Shown piece by piece: positions 42,388 to 50,819 of a stretch of 64,000 nt of DNA. This DNA comes from an uncultured Oscillospiraceae bacterium. Its GTDB lineage: Bacteria > Bacillota > Clostridia > Oscillospirales > Acutalibacteraceae. A program made the translations under genes and the position numbers. Below the pieces are notes generated by a model. The model saw nothing but the letters and a program-made list of their open reading frames with translations, did not search any database and had not been told where the DNA came from. The stretch is from positions 1 through 64,000 of the forward strand of contig UQDP01000011.1 of NCBI GenBank assembly GCA_900539845.1. The letters run 5' to 3'. Position 1 is the first letter of the stretch. The number at the start of each line of letters is the position of its first letter.

Positions 42388-42726
42388 AAACGCCTTGCGT
42401 AAGCAGGGCGTTTCAGGCTGTCGATAAAGTCGGCTGAACCGCGCGAAAAAATAAACCCGTCTTATAAATAGATAATTGCAGAGGAGCGATGCAGACATCG
42501 CTCCTTTTTAGTCTTTACAAAGGAATGAAGCCGCTCAAGTTGAGGACTTGAGCGGCTTTGCGCTTTCCGCCTTTGCCAATTCTACCGTACCATCGTACGC
42601 CGACGAATTGTCAAATGCGAAATTCAGCTCGATTTCTCGAACCCTGTTCAGCGTGTAGGGGTACATACTTTTCTTATTTTATAACTTTTTCTACACGCTG
42701 AAACGCCTTGCGTAAGCAGGGCGTTT
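42388..42726. repeat. Dispersed non-coding element, copy A, flanked by 26-base direct duplication
   Basis: An identical 26-base hairpin sequence (starting AAACGCCTTGCG) occurs at 42388-42413 and 42701-42726. Between them (42414-42700) lies a 287-base element starting CAGGCTGTCGATAAAGTCGG. It holds hairpin GGAGCGATG/CATCGCTCC (~42483-42504), a variable hairpin CCGCTCAAG/CTTGAGCGG (~42531-42555), conserved TACCGTA and GAAATTCAGCTCGATTTCTC, and an end hairpin CAGCGTGTAG/CTACACGCTG. Related copies lie at 53,243 and 60,287. Confidence 0.85.
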
Positions 42727-42791
42727 ATTTTTTTTGCTTGCGAGGAACAAGCAAAGTAAAAAAATTTTTTTGTTAAGTTGCTAAACAATGC

Positions 42792-42820
42792 TTGACAAGC
42801 GTATACTGCCGCGCTATAAT
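42792..42820 (+). promoter_or_regulatory. Promoter of the MarR-SufCB operon
   Basis: TTGACA (42792-42797), a 17-base spacer, TATAAT (42815-42820). Since transcription would begin near the ATG at 42821, the downstream ATG at 42854 is the likely start. Confidence 0.9.
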
Positions 42821-42853
42821 ATGGAAAACAAAGGCAGAGCGGGTGATCTTTAT

Positions 42854-43366
42854 ATGAAGTGTGAGATTTCAAAACAGTTTTTCGATATGCTCGGCGAAAT
42901 TGCCGCAGAGCAGAAACAACCGCTTGACTGCGGCGGGGTGCTTTTGCACCGCTCAGAGATCAATCTGATGCAGCTCATAGAAAGCTGCCCGGACGCCAAT
43001 GTGAGCGCCCTTTCCGAAAAATCGGGAGTAACAAAGAGCGCAGTCACCCAGATCAGCGTAAAGCTGTGCGAAAAAGGGCTGATTGAAACGTATAAAAATC
43101 CGCATAATAAAAAGGAAAAATATTTCAGCCTCACGGATAAGGGCCGGCAGGCAAAAGAAAGCTATGAGGAGCTTAACAAAAACGCCTCCATGCAGATGCG
43201 CGGATATCTATGCGCACTGAGCGCTCAGGAAAAAAGGACGATAATGGAATTTATACGCAAAGCAAAGGAATATATGCCGCTTTGCAGCTTCAACTGCTCC
43301 TGCGGCAAAATAAATGAAGCGCCGTGTCTTGCTGCGCTTGAGGAAGGGAGAAAAACAAATGCTTGA
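42854..43366 (+). CDS. MarR-family regulator with C-terminal cysteine cluster
   Basis: 170 residues from ATG 42854 (GCGGGTGATC upstream; the promoter rules out earlier starts). Winged helix: EINLMQLIESCPDANVSALS, EKSGVTKSAVTQISVKLCEK, GLIETYKNPHNKKEKYFSLT (recognition helix and wing). C-terminus PLCSFNCSCGKINEAPC contains four Cys (C-x3-C-x-C-x8-C). Its stop overlaps the sufC start, so they are one operon. The cysteines and the Fe-S assembly genes downstream suggest a cluster-sensing repressor, analogous in logic to SufR or IscR; this is inference. Confidence 0.8.
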   Translation: MKCEISKQFFDMLGEIAAEQKQPLDCGGVLLHRSEINLMQLIESCPDANVSALSEKSGVTKSAVTQISVKLCEKGLIETYKNPHNKKEKYFSLTDKGRQAKESYEELNKNASMQMRGYLCALSAQEKRTIMEFIRKAKEYMPLCSFNCSCGKINEAPCLAALEEGRKTNA

Positions 43367-44099
43367 ACTGAAAAACATTTCTTTTTCCGTTGAGGATGAG
43401 GCAAATAAGAAGCAGAAAGAGATCCTCAACAATATAAATCTAACGGTTGATGAGGACAGCTTTGTGGTTATAACGGGACCAAACGGCGGAGGCAAATCCA
43501 CGCTTGCCAAAATAATCATGGGCATTGAAAAGCCTTCCTCCGGCTCAATTATCTATAAAGGGCAGGATATAACGGAGCTGAATATAAATGAGCGCGCAAA
43601 ACTCGGGATAGGCTTTGCGTTTCAGCAGCCGGTGCGTTTTAAGGGGCTGACTGTGCGCGATCTGCTCAGTCTTGCAGTAAACAAGGCAGTTGATACACAT
43701 GAGCTTTGCGGCTATCTTTCGGAGGTCGGTCTTTGCGCCGCCGATTATATAAACAGGGAGATCAACGCAAGCCTTTCCGGCGGCGAGCTGAAACGGATCG
43801 AGATCGCAATGCTTATGGCGCGCGGAGTGGATTTCTCATTGTTTGATGAGCCTGAGGCGGGCATAGATCTCTGGAGCTTTAACAACCTTATAGCGGTTTT
43901 TGAAAAGCTGAGGGATGCAAAACATGGCGCGGTTGTAATTATCTCACATCAGGAAAGGATACTTGAGATCGCGGATAAGCTGGTTGTGGTTTCGGGCGGC
44001 GAGATCACGGCGCAGGGGCCGAGAAAGGATATTCTGCCGGAGCTTCTTTCTAATTCCGGCGCATGCAAATTCTATAAGGCAAGGAGGCAGCAGTCATGA
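43359..44099 (+). CDS. sufC: SufC-type Fe-S assembly ATPase
   Basis: 246 residues from ATG 43359 (GAGGAAGGGAGAAAAACAA upstream). ABC ATPase: Walker A GPNGGGKSTLAK, Q-loop FAFQQPVRFKGL, signature LSGGELKRIEIAMLMARG, Walker B SLFDEPEAGIDLW, then VVIISHQERIL. FDEPEAGxD and LSGGExKRxE are SufC hallmarks. It works with the next gene as a scaffold complex. No SufS, SufU or SufD follows, so this is the minimal SufCB (SmsCB-like) form seen in archaea and Clostridia. Confidence 0.9.
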   Translation: MLELKNISFSVEDEANKKQKEILNNINLTVDEDSFVVITGPNGGGKSTLAKIIMGIEKPSSGSIIYKGQDITELNINERAKLGIGFAFQQPVRFKGLTVRDLLSLAVNKAVDTHELCGYLSEVGLCAADYINREINASLSGGELKRIEIAMLMARGVDFSLFDEPEAGIDLWSFNNLIAVFEKLRDAKHGAVVIISHQERILEIADKLVVVSGGEITAQGPRKDILPELLSNSGACKFYKARRQQS

Positions 44100-45028
44100 T
44101 GGATATAAAGAAAAATCCCGTTTTGGGCGGGATACTTAAAACCATAGCGGGTATCGCGGATACGCCGAAAGGCGCTTATAATATAAGAGTTGACGGTCAG
44201 GGAATCGGCCGCCAGAGCACACAGAATATAGAAATCGTGCCGAAGCCGGAGGGCAAGGGCATTGAAATATATGTTAAGCCGGGCACAAAGGGAGAATTTG
44301 TGCATATTCCCGTAGTTGTGGATAAAAGCGGTTTTCAGGATCTTGTTTACAATGATTTTTATATCGGCGATCATTCGGATGTTGATATCATCGCCGGATG
44401 CGGTATCCATAACGACGGCGAGCATCTTTCCCAGCACGACGGAATCCACACGTTCCATGTGGGTAAAAACGCAAAGGTGCGCTATGTTGAAAAGCATTAC
44501 GGCGAGGGGAACGGCAGCGGCGAGCGCGTGCTCAACCCGGTAACAGTCGTTCACATGGAAAAGGGCAGCTATCTTGAAATGGAAACGGTGCAGATAGAGG
44601 GCGTTGATTCCACCAAGCGTGTTACGAAAGCAGACCTGAAGGATGACGCACGCCTCGTTATCAAAGAAAAGATCATGACGAGCGGCGAGCAGTTTGCCGT
44701 AACCGAATTTGCAGTTGATCTGAACGGTGAAAACAGCAGTGCGGAAGTCAGCTCGCGCTCTGTTGCAAAGGGCAATTCAAAGCAGGAGTTTTATTCCGCC
44801 TTGAACGGCAACGCGGAGTGCGCCGGTCATTCCGAATGCGACGCCATCATTATGGAAAACGGTTTTGTTAAATCCGTGCCGGAGATCACGGCAAATGATG
44901 TGAACGCATCGCTCATTCACGAGGCGGCGATCGGCAAGATCGCGGGCGAGCAGATCACAAAGCTTATGACGCTCGGACTTTCCCGTGAGGAAGCCGAATC
45001 GGAGATCATAAAAGGTTTTTTAAAATAA
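44096..45028 (+). CDS. sufB: SufB/SufD-type Fe-S scaffold protein
   Basis: 310 residues, ATG overlapping the sufC stop. Shorter than classical SufB (~460), lacking the N-terminal part. The SufBD beta-helix core is present: DVDIIAGCGIHNDGEHLSQH, GKNAKVRYVEKHYGEGNGSG, EMETVQIEGVDSTKRVTKAD, SSRSVAKGNSKQEFYS, and the C-terminal helix with SLIHEAAIGKIAGEQITKLM and LGLSREEAESEIIKGFL. HEAxxGKI and GLSxEEAxxxII are family-specific. Cys in AGCGIH may ligate the cluster. It ends at a terminator shared with the flavodoxin gene. Confidence 0.9.
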   Translation: MMDIKKNPVLGGILKTIAGIADTPKGAYNIRVDGQGIGRQSTQNIEIVPKPEGKGIEIYVKPGTKGEFVHIPVVVDKSGFQDLVYNDFYIGDHSDVDIIAGCGIHNDGEHLSQHDGIHTFHVGKNAKVRYVEKHYGEGNGSGERVLNPVTVVHMEKGSYLEMETVQIEGVDSTKRVTKADLKDDARLVIKEKIMTSGEQFAVTEFAVDLNGENSSAEVSSRSVAKGNSKQEFYSALNGNAECAGHSECDAIIMENGFVKSVPEITANDVNASLIHEAAIGKIAGEQITKLMTLGLSREEAESEIIKGFLK

Positions 45029-45042
45029 ATCAGAAGAAAATT

Positions 45043-45074
45043 AAAACTGCGGTTCAAAGATGAACCGCAGTTTT
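45043..45074. terminator. Bidirectional terminator
   Basis: AAAACTGCGGTTC (45043-45055) with GAACCGCAGTTTT (45062-45074); A run before and T run after serve both convergent genes. Overlaps the flavodoxin stop at its right edge. Confidence 0.9.
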
Positions 45075-45527
45075 TTAACTGGATTTTTCAGCAATACCTC
45101 CGAAAAATTTTATCGCGCCGCTTATATCACTGTTGTTCGGGCGCCCTTTTTTTATGCCGCCAAGCAGTTTGAACGGCCCGAATGTGTTGAATCCGGGGCA
45201 GTTGTATTCGCCGAGATATGCGGCATTTTTTTCTTTCAGCACATTCATGATTGCGTTCGTATATCCTTTTCGGAATGCCGAGTAAGTATAGACCAAAAAC
45301 ACCTTTTTGTTTTTCGGCAGGAAGTTTTCTGCGCAGCTGATGACCTGTTTGTGAAATTTTGAGTAATAGATCCCGGACGCAAAGCCGATCACATCATAAT
45401 CTCTCAGATCACACTTGGGCTCGGCGGATACATCGATAAGATCAGCGCCGTATTTGTCCGAGATCGCCTTTACCAGTTTGAATGTGTTTTGATGATGTTT
45501 TGAAAAATATACAATTGCTGCTTTCAT
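45075..45527 (-). CDS. Flavodoxin-family protein
   Basis: 150 residues, GGAGAACCATC before the ATG. FMN phosphate loop AAIVYFSKHHQNTFKLVKAI at the N-terminus, DYDVIGFASGIYYSKFH (first aromatic loop) and KVFLVYTYSA strand. It ends FFGGIAEKSS. No fused domains. Probably an electron carrier or a flavodoxin-like redox protein. It lies convergent to sufCB and just behind the transporter gene, 21 bases from it. Confidence 0.8.
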   Translation of the reverse strand: MKAAIVYFSKHHQNTFKLVKAISDKYGADLIDVSAEPKCDLRDYDVIGFASGIYYSKFHKQVISCAENFLPKNKKVFLVYTYSAFRKGYTNAIMNVLKEKNAAYLGEYNCPGFNTFGPFKLLGGIKKGRPNNSDISGAIKFFGGIAEKSS

Positions 45528-45548
45528 GATGGTTCTCCTTTTTTATAT

Positions 45549-48137
45549 TTATTCGGTTCTGAGCGCGGTGACGGGGTCTTTCTTCGCTGCCATTTTAGAC
45601 GGCACAAGCCCTGCAAGCATTGTGAGCCCCACGCTGATTGCAACAAGGATCACGCCGGCAAGCCACGGCAGAGCCGCAAGCCCGGCAACGCCCGACAGAT
45701 GCTCTATCAGCAGATTTATGGGTATGATGAGCAGAATTGTGATGATAACGCCCATAAGGCCGGAAGACAGGCCGATTATAAATGTTTCCGCGTTGAACAC
45801 TCTTGAAATATCTGATTTTGACGCGCCTATGCTGCGCAGTATCCCTATTTCCTTTGTTCTTTCAAGCACGGAGATATAGGTTATAATGCCGATCATAACA
45901 GATGAAACAATCAGCGATATGGAAACAAAGCCTATCAGCAGATAAGTAAACATATTTATTATCCTGTTAACGGAAGAGGTGATCATGCCGAGCGTGTCGG
46001 TATATGTTATTCTGTTTTCACTATTGCCGTTTTGGGATTGCAGTTCGTTATATCTGTCTATCTCTTCAATAATGGTTTCGCGCGAATTAAAGTCATTCAG
46101 ATAAATGCTCACGGATGCCGGTTCGCTCTCATCGGCATAGCCGAGCGCTTTCAGATTGTCGCTCAGGCTTGATGAGATGCTTGAGGAAAGGCTCATTAAA
46201 ACGGACATTCTGTTTTCCTCGTCCATTTGCAGCAATTGCCTCCTCTGCTCAGACGATAACGCGCCGAGTATATCCGTTGCGCTTGTGTTTTCGGTTATTT
46301 CAATGAATTCGCCGCCTGTAAAAACATTCGTATCCGGGGCGGAAAGCTGTTCTTTAACGATCTCGCTGTTCGCAGCGGCCTCTGAAACGAACTGCGTCAG
46401 CGAACTCAGATAGCCGATACTGCCGGATATAAGCTGAGCAGAGGAGTCCTCAGCTGCTTTTAAGATGCCGACAACCTGAATTTCGGTGCCGTTATTAACA
46501 AGTTCGGTCAGAAAATCAGCGTCACTTCTTTTGTCCACCCACACGCCGTTTTTCTTTTCGTAGTAATCGCAGGCGCTCACCAGCTTGAATTTCAGATTTA
46601 GGATATCTTCATATGTGTAAGACGCGGTCTCGTAATCGGAACTGTTTACGGTTTCGCCCGCCTCGGTCTTGCTTTTGATCTCCTCATATTCATCACGGTC
46701 TTTCAGACCCAGGCTGTAAAGCGTTATATCGTCTATCTCATTATTCGCGTCCACAACGAGCACCACCTCGTTATAAGCGGTGGGATATTTGCCCGCAACA
46801 AGCTCGTATTGCGATTCGATAAGCTCCCGGTTGCCTATCAGCTCGCTGAATATCTCACTGCCTCCCACGCCGAAGGATTCCTTAATGGATGATAAGTCGG
46901 AGGAGGCCGAATCCTCGCTGTTTTCATCGGCTTCTATTTTGACCGCTCCGTCTGCCGTGTTTGCGCTGTATATCTGCAGGTCAACATCATAGCCGTATTG
47001 TATCGCCGCGGCATTGTTTTTGATCTTGTTGCCGTTTGTGCTTTCTATACATTCCTGAAACGCGCCAAGGTCATTTGTGGTCTCGTTCAGCGAAGCGGTG
47101 CGCATACTCGTTCCGGCAAAGCCTTTCTGATAGATTTTGCCGTCCGAATGTTCCTCGCTTTCCTGCGTTTTTTCGTCTATGATCTCCTGCCGGGTGGAGA
47201 GTGCGTCTATTGTTTCGCTTTGTATTGTGATTGGGAAGGAGGACAGCATATCCTCCTCTGTTTGTGCGATATAATCCTGCATGCCGGAAGAGAGAGCCAG
47301 CACCAGAGCAATTCCGATAATGCCTATGCTGCCTGCAAAGGCGGTTAAAATGGTTCTGCCTTTTTTTGTTTTCAGGTTGTTAAAGCTCAGGGTAAGCGCC
47401 GTCCTGATGGGCATGGGCAGTTTGAATTTTCTGCGTTCGCCGTCTGCTTTTTCCTCTTCCTCATAAGGATCGGTATCCTGCGTTATCTCTCCGTCATGCA
47501 GGCGGATAATGCGTGTTGAGTATTCATTCGCAAGCTCGGGATTATGTGTTACCATGATCACAAGCCTGTCTTTTGAGATCTCCTTTAGAAGCTCCATGAT
47601 CTGAACGCTTGTTTCGGAATCAAGCGCGCCTGTCGGCTCATCGGCAAGCAGTATTTCGGGGTCGTTTACAAGCGCCCTCGCAATAGCGACCCTCTGCATC
47701 TGACCGCCGGAAAGCTGGTTTGGTTTTTTATTCAGATGGTCTCCCAGCCCAACCTTTTCAAGCGCCTCCTGCGCCCTTTTTCTGCGCTCTTTGCCCGTAA
47801 TGCCGGAAAGGGTGAGAGAAAGCTCCACATTTGCTATGATGCTTTGGTGCGGAATCAGATTGTAACTCTGAAAAACAAATCCCACGGCGTTGTTTCTGTA
47901 AGAATCCCACTGTTCATCAAAATACTTTTTTGTGGATACGCCGTTAATCAGCAGATCGCCGTCCGTATATCTGTCCAGACCGCCGATTATATTTAACAGC
48001 GTGGTTTTGCCGGAGCCGCTCTGCCCGAGAATGGAAACAAACTCACTTTTTCTGAATGAAATATTGATGTTTTTCAGTGCCCTGCACTGAGTCTGCCCCG
48101 TATCATATGTTTTATTTATATTTTTCAGCTGAAGCAA
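45549..48137 (-). CDS. MacB/FtsX-type ABC transporter, fused ATPase and permease
   Basis: 862 residues. ATPase at 1-230: Walker A GQSGSGKTTLLNIIGG, signature LSGGQMQRVAIARAL, Walker B ILLADEPTGALDSET and H-loop MVTHNPELA. A membrane segment near 265 (ILTAFAGSIGIIGIALVLAL), a ~400-residue extracellular domain rich in Asp/Ser, and three C-terminal membrane segments with the FtsX motif RTKEIGILRSIGAS. Typical for peptide, lantibiotic or lipid export transporters. Divergent from an HxlR regulator with an inverted-repeat operator between them. Confidence 0.9.
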   Translation of the reverse strand: MLQLKNINKTYDTGQTQCRALKNINISFRKSEFVSILGQSGSGKTTLLNIIGGLDRYTDGDLLINGVSTKKYFDEQWDSYRNNAVGFVFQSYNLIPHQSIIANVELSLTLSGITGKERRKRAQEALEKVGLGDHLNKKPNQLSGGQMQRVAIARALVNDPEILLADEPTGALDSETSVQIMELLKEISKDRLVIMVTHNPELANEYSTRIIRLHDGEITQDTDPYEEEEKADGERRKFKLPMPIRTALTLSFNNLKTKKGRTILTAFAGSIGIIGIALVLALSSGMQDYIAQTEEDMLSSFPITIQSETIDALSTRQEIIDEKTQESEEHSDGKIYQKGFAGTSMRTASLNETTNDLGAFQECIESTNGNKIKNNAAAIQYGYDVDLQIYSANTADGAVKIEADENSEDSASSDLSSIKESFGVGGSEIFSELIGNRELIESQYELVAGKYPTAYNEVVLVVDANNEIDDITLYSLGLKDRDEYEEIKSKTEAGETVNSSDYETASYTYEDILNLKFKLVSACDYYEKKNGVWVDKRSDADFLTELVNNGTEIQVVGILKAAEDSSAQLISGSIGYLSSLTQFVSEAAANSEIVKEQLSAPDTNVFTGGEFIEITENTSATDILGALSSEQRRQLLQMDEENRMSVLMSLSSSISSSLSDNLKALGYADESEPASVSIYLNDFNSRETIIEEIDRYNELQSQNGNSENRITYTDTLGMITSSVNRIINMFTYLLIGFVSISLIVSSVMIGIITYISVLERTKEIGILRSIGASKSDISRVFNAETFIIGLSSGLMGVIITILLIIPINLLIEHLSGVAGLAALPWLAGVILVAISVGLTMLAGLVPSKMAAKKDPVTALRTE

Positions 48138-48173
48138 ATCGCCATCCCCTTGACTTATTATGGTATGTTTATT

Positions 48174-48225
48174 ATACTATGTATAAAAAGAATACACAAT
48201 AACGCAGATTTTTCTTACATAGTAT
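48174..48225. promoter_or_regulatory. Divergent operator between transporter and HxlR genes
   Basis: ATACTATGTA (48174-48183) is the exact reverse complement of TACATAGTAT (48216-48225), arms centred 42 bases apart in the AT-rich region between the two starts. HxlR dimers bind such dyads, so this is the probable autoregulatory site. Confidence 0.6.
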
Positions 48226-48259
48226 GCTTGAATATACCTGAAAAGGAGAGTGTAAAGGA

Positions 48260-48616
48260 ATGAGCAAAAAAGAAAACCAGGAAGAATTTTTAAAGGATCT
48301 TCTTAATAAGCCGTCTAATCCGAGGTGCCCTATCAGAAAAACGCTTGAGATGCTCAGCGGCAAATGGCGCACGCATGTGATCTATGAGCTATTCAAAAAT
48401 GAAAGCTGCCGCTTTGCGGATCTGAAAAGGGCGATTCCCAAGATAACAAATACAATGCTTACCGCCGCGCTCAGGGATCTTGAGGAAAACGGCATCGTGA
48501 GCAGAAAGCAGTTCAACGAAGTTCCGCCCCATGTGGAATATTCGCTCACGGAAAAAGGCAGGGGGCTTTTGCCGGCTTTTTTTGAGCTTTCAAAATGGAG
48601 CGAAAAATATTATTAA
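48260..48616 (+). CDS. HxlR-family transcriptional regulator
   Basis: 118 residues, GGAGAGTGTAAAGGA upstream. HxlR winged helix: CPIRKTLEMLSGKWRTHVIY, ELFKNESCRFADLKRAIPKI, TNTMLTAALRDLEENGIVSR, and the wing PPHVEYSLTEKGRGLLP. A Cys near residue 37 fits the conserved redox/aldehyde-sensing Cys just before PIRKTLE. Probably controls the divergent transporter. Confidence 0.9.
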   Translation: MSKKENQEEFLKDLLNKPSNPRCPIRKTLEMLSGKWRTHVIYELFKNESCRFADLKRAIPKITNTMLTAALRDLEENGIVSRKQFNEVPPHVEYSLTEKGRGLLPAFFELSKWSEKYY

Positions 48617-48647
48617 AACAGGCGGTCATTAGTTTAATAATCAAATA

Positions 48648-48679
48648 AAAACGGCGCGGGTTTTACTCCGCGCCGTTTT
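48648..48679. terminator. Bidirectional terminator
   Basis: AAAACGGCGCGG (48648-48659) with CCGCGCCGTTTT (48668-48679), T runs on both sides; shared by the convergent HxlR and PurH-like genes. Confidence 0.9.
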
Positions 48680-48692
48680 TTGTTTATGTATA

Positions 48693-49868
48693 TTAGTGAT
48701 GGAAAAGTCTGATGCCGGTCATAGCCATTGCCATGCCGAATGCGTCGCAGCAGTCTATAACTGCCTGATCTCTTACAGAGCCGCCGGGCTGGGCAACATA
48801 TTTAACGCCCGATCTTGCGGCGCGCTCAATATTGTCTTCAAACGGGAAGAATGCGTCAGAGCCGAGCGCAACCTTATCCATCTGCTCATGCCACTGCGCC
48901 TTTTCCTCGGCGGTAAACGGCGCAGGCTTTTCGGTGAAGTATTTTTTCCACAGGTCATTTTTGTAAAGTTCCTCGTATTCATCGCTTATGTAAAGGTCTA
49001 TGGCGTTGTCCGCCTCGCATTTTCTGATGCCCTCTATAAACGGCAGGGAGGTTACCTTTTCGTGCCTGCGCAGCCAGAAATTATCCGCCTTGTTGCCGGC
49101 AAGGCGTGTGCAGTGAATACGGGACTGCTGCCCTGCGCCCACACCGATCGTCTGACCGCCCATAGCGTAGCAGACGGAATTTGACTGGGTGTATTTAAGC
49201 GTTATCATGGAGATGAGCAGATCTATCTTCGCGATCTCGGGTATCTCTTTTACCTTTGTCGGCATATCGTCAAAAAGATCCATTGTGATTTTAGCGTCGT
49301 TTCTCTTCTGCTCAAATTTGATTCCGTAAACCTGTTTGGTTTCCATCGGTTCAGGCTCGTAATCGGGATCCATTTTTATGATAAGATAGTTGCCGCGCCT
49401 TTTCTTTTTGAGTATTTCAAGCGCCTCTTCGGAATAGGACGGCGCAATAATGCCGTCGGATACTTCCTTTACAAGGAACTGCGCAACAGAAGCGTCGCAC
49501 TCGTCTGAAAGCGCCGCAAAATCGCCGAAAGAGGAAACTCTGTCGCACCCTCTGGCTCTTACATATGCCTGCGCTATCGGCGAAAGCTCCAGACCGTCCG
49601 GCACAAAGCAGACTTTTCTGTCCGTCTCCGAAAGGGGCTGGGCAACAGCCGCGCCGGCAGGGGAAACGTGCTTGAACGAAGCCGCGCTCGGCAGACCTGT
49701 AGCCTGCTTAAGCTCTTTGACAAGCTGCCAGGAGTTGAAAGCGTCTAAAAGATTGATGTAGCCCGCGCTGCCGTTTAATATCTCAAAGGGCAGCTCCTTG
49801 CCGTCCATATGGATACGGGCAGGATTCTGATTCGGATTACAGCCGTATTTAAGGGTATATTCCGTCAT
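48693..49868 (-). CDS. purH: AICAR transformylase (PurH C-terminal domain only)
   Basis: 391 residues from ATG 49868 (GGAGGAATGTTAT upstream). It formylates AICAR with 10-formyl-THF in the last steps of purine synthesis. LKYGCNPNQNPARI, SFKHVSPAGAAVA (catalytic Lys-His), GIIAPSYSEEALEIL, YTQSNSVCYAMGGQTIGVGA and DAFFPFEDNIERAARSGVKY are all typical. The IMP cyclohydrolase domain that normally precedes it (~200 residues) is absent, so a separate cyclohydrolase is needed. This standalone form is known from Clostridia and archaea. Confidence 0.9.
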   Translation of the reverse strand: MTEYTLKYGCNPNQNPARIHMDGKELPFEILNGSAGYINLLDAFNSWQLVKELKQATGLPSAASFKHVSPAGAAVAQPLSETDRKVCFVPDGLELSPIAQAYVRARGCDRVSSFGDFAALSDECDASVAQFLVKEVSDGIIAPSYSEEALEILKKKRRGNYLIIKMDPDYEPEPMETKQVYGIKFEQKRNDAKITMDLFDDMPTKVKEIPEIAKIDLLISMITLKYTQSNSVCYAMGGQTIGVGAGQQSRIHCTRLAGNKADNFWLRRHEKVTSLPFIEGIRKCEADNAIDLYISDEYEELYKNDLWKKYFTEKPAPFTAEEKAQWHEQMDKVALGSDAFFPFEDNIERAARSGVKYVAQPGGSVRDQAVIDCCDAFGMAMAMTGIRLFHH

Positions 49869-50003
49869 ATAACATTCCTCCGCTTTATATAGGATCAAGT
49901 ATATCTATTTTATATCAGCGCATTGAAAAAAGCAAGAAAAAATGATACAGTATATAAAAGTTAAAACTATACTTAAAAAGATTTGTGCGAAAGGCGAAAA
50001 CAC

Positions 50004-50819
50004 GTGAAAGGCATACTTGCAGTTAACCATTTTCTGAACACGGAAAAATTCAATACGCTTCACCGCCATTTGCTTGAGAGCGCGGAAAAATGCGGCATCG
50101 GGCTTGAGATCAAAACCAATCTGGAGCTGTCAACTTTTACTCCGTCAGCGGATTTTGTGCTGTTCTGGGATAAGGATACAAATCTTGCCGCCCGGCTCGA
50201 GAAGACGGGGCTGCCTGTTTTCAACAGCGCAAAAAGCATTGCACTTTGCGATGACAAAGCAAAAACCTATATTGCGCTTGACGGCGTTGTTAAACAGCCG
50301 GAGACTGTGATCGCGCCGAAGACTTATTTTAAAGCCGATTTTTCCGAATTCGTTGATCGGGCGGCGGAAAAGCTGGGGCTGCCGCTCGTGTTCAAGGAGT
50401 GTTTCGGATCCTTCGGCGAACAGGTGTTCCTTTGCAAAACAAAAGAGGAGATATTGCAGCATATTACAGAGAGACCCTTTATCTTGCAGAAGTTTATTGC
50501 CGGTTCGGCAGGCCGGGATATACGAATCGAGGTTGTGGGCGGCAAGGTCGCTGCGGCGGTTCGCCGTGAAAATCAGAATGATTTCCGCGCCAATGTCACA
50601 AACGGCGGCAGAATGGAACCGTATACGCCCAGTGAAGAGGAAGAACAGACAGCCCTGACTGCTTGTGAAAGCCTTGGGCTCACATTCGGCGGGGTCGATA
50701 TTCTGGAGGGCGGTTACCTGTGTGAGGTAAACAGCAATGCCCACATAATCAATATTATGAACTGTACCGGCATTGATATTGCGCCGGTGATATTTGAGGA
50801 GATAAAGAATCAGCTTTGA
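50004..50819 (+). CDS. ATP-grasp ligase (RimK-like), first of pair
   Basis: 271 residues from GTG 50004 (GAAAGGCGAAAACAC upstream). Rossmann-like N-terminus (GILAVNHFLNTEKFNTLHRH), central VFNSAKSIALCDDKAKTYIA, ATP-grasp with PLVFKECFGSFGEQVFLCKT (Lys loop), RPFILQKFIAGSAGRDIRIE, GGRMEPY, and the Mg site GGVDILEGGYLCEVNSNAH. Closest in layout to RimK/LysX ligases that add amino acids to peptides or proteins. TTG start of the next gene overlaps its stop. Confidence 0.75.
   Translation: MKGILAVNHFLNTEKFNTLHRHLLESAEKCGIGLEIKTNLELSTFTPSADFVLFWDKDTNLAARLEKTGLPVFNSAKSIALCDDKAKTYIALDGVVKQPETVIAPKTYFKADFSEFVDRAAEKLGLPLVFKECFGSFGEQVFLCKTKEEILQHITERPFILQKFIAGSAGRDIRIEVVGGKVAAAVRRENQNDFRANVTNGGRMEPYTPSEEEEQTALTACESLGLTFGGVDILEGGYLCEVNSNAHIINIMNCTGIDIAPVIFEEIKNQL

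Noticed and set aside
42481..42560. Two hairpins read as ordinary terminators of the DUF362 gene
   Set aside because: Equivalent hairpins recur in copies B and C of the dispersed element at unrelated genes; they belong to the repeat.
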